This document shows, piece after piece, positions 27,867-33,928 of a stretch of 64,000 nt of DNA. How positions within the stretch are numbered: position 1 is the first letter of the stretch; each line of letters starts with the position of its first letter. The stretch is from contig NZ_CP121446.1 of the NCBI RefSeq assembly GCF_030643905.1, forward strand, positions 2,108,001 through 2,172,000. The letters run 5' to 3'. Position numbers and translations under genes: made by a program. Source of the stretch: Flavobacterium sp. IMCC34852 (lineage in GTDB: Bacteria; Bacteroidota; Bacteroidia; Flavobacteriales; Flavobacteriaceae). The notes under the pieces are model-generated. The model was not told the origin of the DNA and searched no databases. It was given only the letters and a program-made list of their open reading frames with translations.

Positions 27867-27873
27867 ATATTTG
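27866..27873 (+). promoter_or_regulatory. -7 promoter box directly after terminator
   Basis: TATATTTG matches TAnnTTTG. It abuts the T run of the previous terminator and lies only five bases before the ATG at 27879, which would make the mRNA almost leaderless. Confidence 0.4.
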
Positions 27874-27878
27874 ATTGT

Positions 27879-28910
27879 ATGAAAAAAGTTTTGAAGATTG
27901 TCTTACCAATCATGGCCATTGTCTGTTTAGCGGTTTATTTAATCATTAGAAACATTATGTTTGACAATGGTTACGAATCTACTCAGAAAGACAAGTATCC
28001 TGAAGTACCTTTTTTTCCTCACATCACTTCGGCTGAAAAATTTGTCAATAAACCCATTGACAGTATGTATGTTAGGAATTTCTACTCCAGTAAGAAATTT
28101 AATCAAGTGGTGGTAGAATATGTAAAGGATTCAGCAACTTTTGATTCGGTTAGTATTGCTTTATTTACAAGTTCACTAAAAAAAATATACTCTGTTAAGT
28201 TGGAACGAGATGTTTACTGGGATTATGACGAAAAGCAACAAAAACTTTTTATTGCCCAAGAAGTATATTATACGGATAAAGACGACAACCTTAGCAACAA
28301 AATTGACAATGCTTTTATCATCGATATTACCACCGGAAAAAAAGAAGTTCTAAACGAAATAGACTCTGTTGGTTTTAAAAAAATAAAAAATGAGCTAACG
28401 GTTTTAAAGCATTTTACCGGCAGTTATCAAACGGGATTAATTTATTTTAAAAACAACAAAAACGACTATTGTATTGCCAAAAATGAACACGCGGCTGCCA
28501 TTGCTAAAGAAATTAAAATCGGAACTAATAATTTTGATTTTACCGTAAGCATGTTGTTGGCCGGTGATCCCAAAATAAAAAATGAAAAAATTAAACTATC
28601 AGAAAGAATTGTGACCAACAATGAGCTCGGGTTTCATCTAAGCTTTGACATCAACAATCACTACAGTGCCGAAGCTGAGGAAGAGCACAAGCGAAATGAA
28701 GGTTACAAGTATTACCAAGGTTGGTTTGACAAAGACGAACTTTATTATTTTACAATGAAACTAAAAAACGAAACGGTTCGGTTCAAGTCTATACTATACT
28801 ATTATTCAGATTTTTATTTTATTGAACTGAATAAACCAACAACAGACAATGATACTCTGAATTACTACACTCAAAATAGATTATTTCAGTTTTACAAAAA
28901 AAACAACTAA
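27879..28910 (+). CDS. Membrane-anchored protein of unknown function
   Basis: This 343-residue protein has one N-terminal hydrophobic segment (residues 5-24, VLKIVLPIMAIVCLAVYLII). The remainder is Lys- and Asp-rich and probably lies outside the cytoplasm. It shows repeated beta-strand patterns (FNQVVVEYV, VYWDYDEKQQKLFIAQEVYY) and a Tyr/Phe-rich end, but no recognised domain. The start is uncertain: the -7 box ends five bases before this ATG, so either the message is nearly leaderless or translation begins at Met12 (MAIVCLAVY). It ends six bases before the convergent bcp gene, with no separate terminator. Confidence 0.75.
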   Translation: MKKVLKIVLPIMAIVCLAVYLIIRNIMFDNGYESTQKDKYPEVPFFPHITSAEKFVNKPIDSMYVRNFYSSKKFNQVVVEYVKDSATFDSVSIALFTSSLKKIYSVKLERDVYWDYDEKQQKLFIAQEVYYTDKDDNLSNKIDNAFIIDITTGKKEVLNEIDSVGFKKIKNELTVLKHFTGSYQTGLIYFKNNKNDYCIAKNEHAAAIAKEIKIGTNNFDFTVSMLLAGDPKIKNEKIKLSERIVTNNELGFHLSFDINNHYSAEAEEEHKRNEGYKYYQGWFDKDELYYFTMKLKNETVRFKSILYYYSDFYFIELNKPTTDNDTLNYYTQNRLFQFYKKNN

Positions 28911-28916
28911 ATAGTG

Positions 28917-29369
28917 TTACTTCAATATCTGGGAAGCGTGAGCTTTAGTTTTAACGTCCGTGATTACTTCGTCAATTAGACCTTCTTCATTGATGATAAA
29001 TGTGGTTCTGTGAATACCGTCATATTCTCTTCCCATGAACTTTTTGGGTCCCCAAACGCCAAATGCTGTAATTACTGATTTGTCTTCATCGGCCAGTAGC
29101 GGAAAAGGAAATTCATACTTGTTTTTAAATTTACTCTGGGCTTTAGCACTATCGGCACTAACACCAAGCAAAGCATAATTATTGGCTTTGAAACGTTCAA
29201 AATTATCTCTCAAGTCACAAGCTTCGGCTGTGCAGCCCGGTGTATCAGCTTTTGGGTAAAAGAATACTACCAACTTTTGGCCTTTATAATCGGCTAAATT
29301 GTGTTGGTTACCATCTTGGTCATTTCCGGAAAAATTGGGTGCTTTATCGCCTTTTTGTAGTGTTGTCAT
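28917..29369 (-). CDS. bcp: Thioredoxin-dependent thiol peroxidase (Bcp/PrxQ)
   Basis: This 150-residue cytoplasmic peroxiredoxin has the peroxidatic cysteine Cys46 in ADTPGCTAEACDLRD and resolving Cys51 five residues later, the arrangement of alpha-type PrxQ/Bcp. It reduces hydrogen peroxide and organic hydroperoxides with thioredoxin. Length and motif fit the family throughout (KGDKAPNFSG at the start, FGVWGPKKFMGREYDGI and RTTFIINEEGLI near the end). The ATG at 29369 is chosen over an in-frame ATG 14 codons upstream because the extra residues have no counterpart in the family and overlap the -7 box. Confidence 0.94.
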   Translation of the reverse strand: MTTLQKGDKAPNFSGNDQDGNQHNLADYKGQKLVVFFYPKADTPGCTAEACDLRDNFERFKANNYALLGVSADSAKAQSKFKNKYEFPFPLLADEDKSVITAFGVWGPKKFMGREYDGIHRTTFIINEEGLIDEVITDVKTKAHASQILK

Positions 29370-29408
29370 TTTTAAAGTTGCTAAGTTTATTTTAGTATTT
29401 TTACGAAT

Positions 29409-29416
29409 CAAATTTA
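29409..29416 (-). promoter_or_regulatory. -7 promoter box for bcp
   Basis: The minus strand reads TAAATTTG, a match to TAnnTTTG, 40 bases upstream of the bcp ATG and within the 53-base gap to the divergent nth gene. Confidence 0.6.
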
Positions 29417-29422
29417 GTTAAA

Positions 29423-30082
29423 ATGACCAAACAAGAACGTGCAACATTCGTTATAAATACGTTAAAAGAACTTTACCCCGAAATCCCTATTCCGCTTGAC
29501 CACAAAGATCCTTATACTTTGCTGATTGCCGTTTTGCTTTCGGCACAATGTACCGATGTTCGCGTGAATCAAATTACGCCACTCCTATTCGCTAAAGCGG
29601 ATAATCCGTATGATATGGTAAAACTTTCGGTGGAAGAAATTAAAGAAATCATTCGCCCTTGTGGCTTATCGCCGATGAAGTCAAAGGGCATTTACGGTTT
29701 ATCTCAAATTTTAATCGAAGAACACCATGGTGAAGTACCACAGAGTTTTGAAGCATTAGAACGATTACCGGCTGTTGGTCACAAAACTGCCAGTGTTGTT
29801 ATGTCGCAAGCTTTTGGCGTACCTGCTTTTCCGGTTGATACGCATATTCACCGTTTGATGTACCGATGGAATTTAACAAATGGCAAAAATGTACAACAAA
29901 CCGAAAAAGATGCTAAAGCCATTTTTCCAAAAGAATTGTGGAACGAATTACATCTGCAAATTATTTGGTATGGAAGAGAATATTCACCGGCTCGCGGTTG
30001 GGATTTAGAAAAAGACATCATTACCAAAACCATTGGTCGAAAAGAGGTTTTGGCTGAATACCATAAAAAAACATCCCGATAA
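29423..30082 (+). CDS. nth: Endonuclease III-like DNA glycosylase without Fe-S loop
   Basis: This 219-residue DNA glycosylase/AP lyase acts on oxidised pyrimidines in base-excision repair. The HhH-GPD core is complete: LLSAQCTDVRVNQ at residues 39-50, the hairpin LPAVGHKTA with catalytic Lys121, and catalytic Asp139 in VDTH. After WYGREY the usual C-x6-C-x2-C-x5-C iron-sulfur loop is absent; the protein ends with 35 residues containing no cysteine. It therefore lacks the [4Fe-4S] cluster of the E. coli enzyme. It is divergent from bcp, and a terminator overlaps its stop codon. Confidence 0.92.
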   Translation: MTKQERATFVINTLKELYPEIPIPLDHKDPYTLLIAVLLSAQCTDVRVNQITPLLFAKADNPYDMVKLSVEEIKEIIRPCGLSPMKSKGIYGLSQILIEEHHGEVPQSFEALERLPAVGHKTASVVMSQAFGVPAFPVDTHIHRLMYRWNLTNGKNVQQTEKDAKAIFPKELWNELHLQIIWYGREYSPARGWDLEKDIITKTIGRKEVLAEYHKKTSR

Positions 30083-30100
30083 TAATACCGGGATGTTTCT
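30069..30100. terminator. Bidirectional terminator between nth and small ORF
   Basis: A nine-base stem (30070-30078 with 30089-30097) is A-rich on the left and T-containing on the right. The nth stop codon lies in its loop, and the convergent small ORF ends at its right edge. Confidence 0.75.
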
Positions 30101-30243
30101 TAATTAGCTATTGATTCGAAGTTCATGTTGCCTACTTTAATAATATTCAATGCACAAGAATATTGAAGTATTAAACGTATGGTTTCTTTTTTAGGTAACA
30201 TTTTTTTGGGAGCTAATTTTCTTTTAGAGTAAAGTTTTGCCAT
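30100..30243 (-). CDS. 47-residue basic small protein
   Basis: This short ORF runs from an ATG (complement of 30241-30243) to a TAA beside the terminator. The product is strongly basic at the N-terminus (MAKLYSKRKLAPKKMLPKKE) and then hydrophobic (TIRLILQYSCALNIIKVGN). It lies 61 bases downstream of the ECF sigma factor gene on the same strand and ends at a terminator, so it is probably the last part of that transcript. A Lys-rich start, no rare codons and a correctly placed terminator support a real gene. The function is unknown; nucleic-acid or membrane association is speculation. Confidence 0.65.
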   Translation of the reverse strand: MAKLYSKRKLAPKKMLPKKETIRLILQYSCALNIIKVGNMNFESIAN

Positions 30244-30304
30244 ATATAAAAATCAGTTTGTTTTGGATGTTTATATAGTAACGCAAGAATTTACTTTTTA
30301 TTGC

Positions 30305-30892
30305 CTATGAAGGTAAATAAATTTTATTTTTTTCAATTACCTTTCTCATGTTCGTAATGGCATAACGCATTCTGCCTAAAGTGGTATTAACGCTAACACC
30401 GGTGAAATCAGCTATTTCTTTGAAACTCATATCTAAAAAATAGCGCATCATGATGACTTCTTTTTGATCATGAGGTAATTTTTCGATGATGGTTTTGATA
30501 TCGATTTCTACTTGATTTTTAATTAATTTGCGTTCGATATTCAAGGAGTCATCAGTAATTCTGGAGAAAATTAATAGTTCATCCGTGTCGCGATTCAATG
30601 GCATTTTTTTGTCATTGCGGTATTTGTCAATAATCAGATTACTGGCAATACGCAAAACCCATGACAAGAACTTGCCTTCTTCGTTATAATACTTTTTTGA
30701 TTTGAGTGTATGAATCACTTTGAAGAAGGTTTCCTGGAAAATATCTTCTGTCACATCTCTATCCGAAACTTTGGAATAGATATACCCATAAATTTTTGAT
30801 TGGTGCCTGTTGATTAAAATAGCCAGAGCGTTTTCATCGCCGGCAACGTATTTATCAACTAATATAGCATCAGGAAGTTGAGATTTAGCCAT
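30305..30892 (-). CDS. ECF RNA polymerase sigma factor
   Basis: This 195-residue sigma-70 family factor consists of regions 2 and 4 only. Region 2 covers about residues 24-95 (INRHQSKIYGYIYSKV, EDIFQETFFKVI, SWVLRIASNLIIDKYRN). Region 4 covers about 135-185 (LPHDQKEVIMMRYFLDMSFKEIADFTGVSVNTTLGRMRYAI). No anti-sigma gene is adjacent, which fits the stand-alone ECF factors common in Flavobacteriia. It has its own promoter with both -7 and -33 elements, and a 47-residue ORF follows on the same strand. Its regulon cannot be read from the window. Confidence 0.93.
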   Translation of the reverse strand: MAKSQLPDAILVDKYVAGDENALAILINRHQSKIYGYIYSKVSDRDVTEDIFQETFFKVIHTLKSKKYYNEEGKFLSWVLRIASNLIIDKYRNDKKMPLNRDTDELLIFSRITDDSLNIERKLIKNQVEIDIKTIIEKLPHDQKEVIMMRYFLDMSFKEIADFTGVSVNTTLGRMRYAITNMRKVIEKNKIYLPS

Positions 30893-30988
30893 AACAATAC
30901 CTTTTAGTGTAGGGTTTAAAAAAGAGTTTTTAATCTAAAAAGTAATTGTTTTGTATAGGCAAATCGGTTTTGAATGTTAATTATAAAT

Positions 30989-31021
30989 CAAATTTAACAT
31001 AAAATTTATTTAAAAAACAAA
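30989..31021 (-). promoter_or_regulatory. -33/-7 promoter of the ECF sigma gene
   Basis: On the minus strand TTTG (31021-31018) is followed after 21 bases by TAAATTTG (30996-30989), matching the Bacteroidota TTTG/TAnnTTTG pair. The leader to the ATG at 30892 is about 90 bases. Confidence 0.65.
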
Positions 31022-31074
31022 TAAAAACTAAAAAAAGTTGTTTTTAAAAGAAGAATACTATTTCCAATAGGCAA

Positions 31075-31117
31075 ATACCCTCAAAAAATTAAGGGTATAT
31101 TTAGGGATTTAAATCCC
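31075..31117 (-). terminator. Hairpins downstream of the GH16 gene
   Basis: A seven-base stem (31075-31081 with 31092-31098) and a neighbouring 14-base palindrome (31104-31117) lie 40-80 bases after the GH16 stop. The T run after the stem is short, so termination is probable, not certain. Confidence 0.5.
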
Positions 31118-31155
31118 GCTTTTATAAAAAGGATATTTAGAGTTGTTCTTTGAAG

Positions 31156-32859
31156 CTACTTCTTCACTATTTTTAAATGTTGAATTCCACGAGAGTTTTG
31201 AATTCTGAGAAAATAAATTCCAGGTTTTAAATCACTCATATTGATGTCTTCTCTTGCACTAACTACCATTTCGAAGTGCTTTTTTCCTAAAATATCGGTC
31301 AATGAAATTTGATTATGATGGTCCTGCAACTGCAAATGCAAAATACCTTCAACAGGATTAGGATAACATAACTGACTTAATTCAGAGGATGTTGGTATAT
31401 CTAAAGCACAATTACTTCCCACCACATAGGAAAAAAATCTTGTGACAGACAATCCACCGGCGTAGGCAAACTTAACCGCATAACTAATAGTTGAACCAAT
31501 AGTTTGTCCGGTGATGGTTTTGGTAAATATATTTCCTGATACATTCGTCATTTGATATTCTGTAAAAGGACTTTGTCTCCACAAAAAGGCTACTACACCA
31601 ACTTTATCGGTATCCAACATTTCAAAAGTGATTTTAACATCGGTACCTATGGTTTCAAATGCATAATTATATCCTATAGAGAAAGTACCTGCTTGAGCTT
31701 CTGTATCCGTACCTGAACACCCAATAACTCCAGAGGTAGTAGCATTGAGAACTATTGGATTGGCAACAAAAGTATTCCCTGCCAAATCGCTGGCTGTCAC
31801 TGAAAAAGTATAATTAGTATTAGGCATTAAATTAGGAACTATAACCGACCTGGGAACTCCGGAGGGATTAGCCAAAGCTATTGTTCCACCACTATAAGTA
31901 ATGTTATAATTAACATTCCCTGAGTTGTCTTCTGCATTCAATAATAATTCTATTGTTGAACTGGTTACTGTACCTATTGAAGCGGTGAAGTTGGTTGGTG
32001 CTTGAGTGTCAACAAGCGTATTTTGATATACTCTAACATAATCAATTTCCATTGCCGCTTGTGTGAAATTTGAGGGTATCGCTCCTGCAACTCCTCCCAT
32101 AGCAATATTCAACAAAAGGTATTGTTCTGCATTAAACGGCCAATTACTTGGTGTTTTCACTGCAGGATTGTAGGTGTAAAATACTACTCCATCCAACAGA
32201 AAAGAAATTTGAAAAGGAGACCAATTCATAGAATACACATGAAAGTCATTCCCTAAATTATTCGCTATAGTACCACCAATATTTGTAGTATTACCAAAGG
32301 ATGAAGGTGTATGCAATGCGCTCTGAATATAATTAACAGGTTGGGAAGGTGTTATCCCGTGTTCCATAATATCAATCTCACCACAAGCCGGCCAATTGGT
32401 AGTCCCGAACTGGCTGTCAAAAAAACCACCATCTTCATTCACATTTTTACCGAGCATCCAAATGGCGGGCCAAGTACCTTGGTTGGTTGGAATTTTTGCT
32501 CTAACATCAACACGACCATATAAAAACGAAAACTTCGAATTTAAACGGGCTGAAGTATATTGTTTGGTTATTCCCTGGCTTGTGTATGGCTCTTTTTTAG
32601 CTACTATATTCAGAAAACCACTATTGACAAAAGAGTTTGTTAATTGATCCGTATAATGCTGCACTTCTCCATTAAACCAACTTCCACCTGCCGGTAACTG
32701 AGTTTGATGATGCCATTTACTTGAATTCACAGCACCATTATTGTCAAACTCATCCGACCATACTAAATTGGTATAAACCACATCAACTTGTGAATACCCA
32801 AATGGAATAGAGAGAAAAAGAGTTAGAAAAATTTGAAATAGAGTATTTTTTTTACTCAT
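31156..32859 (-). CDS. GH16 endo-beta-1,3-glucanase with T9SS sorting domain
   Basis: This 567-residue secreted laminarinase-type enzyme has a signal peptide at residues 1-24 (ending FGYSQ). The GH16 domain covers about 28-275 with the catalytic motif EIDIME (nucleophile Glu161, Asp163, acid/base Glu166) and the WPAIWMLG strand. A fibronectin type III domain follows (about 280-370), then a beta-rich domain (about 375-475) and a T9SS type A sorting domain (YPNPVEG onward, ending LKIVKK). It should cut beta-1,3-glucan outside the cell. The ATG at 32859 gives a normal signal peptide; an in-frame ATG at 32934 would add 25 charged residues across the hairpin leader. It is the last gene of the glucan locus. 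Confidence 0.92.
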   Translation of the reverse strand: MSKKNTLFQIFLTLFLSIPFGYSQVDVVYTNLVWSDEFDNNGAVNSSKWHHQTQLPAGGSWFNGEVQHYTDQLTNSFVNSGFLNIVAKKEPYTSQGITKQYTSARLNSKFSFLYGRVDVRAKIPTNQGTWPAIWMLGKNVNEDGGFFDSQFGTTNWPACGEIDIMEHGITPSQPVNYIQSALHTPSSFGNTTNIGGTIANNLGNDFHVYSMNWSPFQISFLLDGVVFYTYNPAVKTPSNWPFNAEQYLLLNIAMGGVAGAIPSNFTQAAMEIDYVRVYQNTLVDTQAPTNFTASIGTVTSSTIELLLNAEDNSGNVNYNITYSGGTIALANPSGVPRSVIVPNLMPNTNYTFSVTASDLAGNTFVANPIVLNATTSGVIGCSGTDTEAQAGTFSIGYNYAFETIGTDVKITFEMLDTDKVGVVAFLWRQSPFTEYQMTNVSGNIFTKTITGQTIGSTISYAVKFAYAGGLSVTRFFSYVVGSNCALDIPTSSELSQLCYPNPVEGILHLQLQDHHNQISLTDILGKKHFEMVVSAREDINMSDLKPGIYFLRIQNSRGIQHLKIVKK

Positions 32860-32876
32860 GTGTTTATTATTGTTTT

Positions 32877-32906
32877 TCGGGTATTTGTGACCCGAGCCTG
32901 AAAGGC
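32877..32906 (-). promoter_or_regulatory. Two tandem hairpins in the GH16 leader
   Basis: A six-base stem (32877-32882 with 32890-32895) and a four-base stem with GAA loop (32896-32906) sit side by side 17-47 bases before the GH16 ATG at 32859. They may stabilise the mRNA or affect translation; no riboswitch family is recognised. Confidence 0.4.
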
Positions 32907-33003
32907 GAACTGATGAAATAATCTTCGATATCATGATTAGCTATTTTTTTGATTAGTTTTAAAAAAGCTTATCAAACTTTTAACCTTATAAAAGGGCAAA
33001 TTT

Positions 33004-33927
33004 TTAAAATTTCAGTTTTTCATTTTTATCCCATAAACCCCAAAAAGCCCCAACATCGCCTTCCGGACCGACTTTCCAAGATTCATCAAATGAGGAAAAA
33101 TAGAAAATTTCGATGCTATTATGTTTTGACCAATTTTGAGTTTCAATGAAATACTTGATTGCATTTTCATTAGAGGCAACGGCGCCTTTTAGAAATCCGC
33201 CTTCGCTTGGCCAGCCTGTTTCAGTAATGATTACACGTTTACCATTTCCGGCATGCTTAGCCGATTCAAACATACTAACCATGTGGTGAAATGAATGCTC
33301 TATAGGACAACCTTCCCAATAGGGATAACAATTGGTTAAAATTACATCGCAAGCTTCGGTTATGTTTGGTCGATGAGAGAATTCATAGTAAGCATCAACA
33401 TATCCCACTGGAACATTAGGTAAGGCTTCCTTGACGCGATGGATATAGGCCAATAATTGTTCTTCCGTTAAATCACCTCTGTACATGACTTCATTTCCAA
33501 CGGCTGCTATATCTACACAACCTTCATTGGCTAATTCTATTAATGCTTCTATTTCCTTTTCATTTTTTTCTAAATCGTCACCAAGCCAAGCTCCAACCAA
33601 TGTTTGCATCCCGTTTTGGTGCGCAATTCTTGGAATATGTTCGTTGCCTTCAATACAGGAAAAAGAACGAATCCATTTGGAATAGGGTTTTAAAATTTGA
33701 ATGCGTCTATTTACTTGTTCTGCGGTAATAACATCACCTGGTTTTTGTCCGTCTTCATATAAACTGAAGCAAATTCCATGCATACCATTTTCTAAAGTTT
33801 CTCTCCAAATATTTTTTAATTTTGGTAAAGAGATTTCAGAAAAATCGATGCTTTTATGTTCGTAACTATTTTGATTCGTTTCCGAAAAATTATCTAAAGA
33901 AAAATAATGACCTTCTCTATATGACAT
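33004..33927 (-). CDS. Cytoplasmic GH17 beta-1,3-glucan-active enzyme
   Basis: This 307-residue protein has no signal peptide or lipobox. It shows the GH17 barrel with the acid/base Glu146 (AAVGNEVMYRG) and nucleophile Glu236 (IITETGWPS), followed by YFSSFDESWK. It closely matches the C-terminal domain of the fusion gene directly upstream along its whole length (RSFSC-EGNE, VGAW, VDAYY, WGxWDKNEKLKF), so the two are recent duplicates. The gap between the genes is one base, so they are co-translated. It probably hydrolyses or transglycosylates imported laminari-oligosaccharides in the cytoplasm. It is far shorter than plant or yeast GH17 proteins but complete for the catalytic domain. Confidence 0.88.
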   Translation of the reverse strand: MSYREGHYFSLDNFSETNQNSYEHKSIDFSEISLPKLKNIWRETLENGMHGICFSLYEDGQKPGDVITAEQVNRRIQILKPYSKWIRSFSCIEGNEHIPRIAHQNGMQTLVGAWLGDDLEKNEKEIEALIELANEGCVDIAAVGNEVMYRGDLTEEQLLAYIHRVKEALPNVPVGYVDAYYEFSHRPNITEACDVILTNCYPYWEGCPIEHSFHHMVSMFESAKHAGNGKRVIITETGWPSEGGFLKGAVASNENAIKYFIETQNWSKHNSIEIFYFSSFDESWKVGPEGDVGAFWGLWDKNEKLKF

Positions 33928-33928
33928 A

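Noticed and set aside
29370-29411. Longer N-terminus for Bcp from an upstream ATG.
   Set aside because: It adds 14 residues not found in the family and overlaps the -7 box; the ATG at 29369 gives the usual length.
31075-31117. Possible regulatory RNA between the sigma and GH16 genes.
   Set aside because: The two short stems are better explained as the 3' end of the GH16 transcript; no known RNA family pattern was seen.
32860-32934. Longer N-terminus of the GH16 at 31156.
   Set aside because: It would put 25 polar residues before the signal peptide and translate the two leader hairpins.
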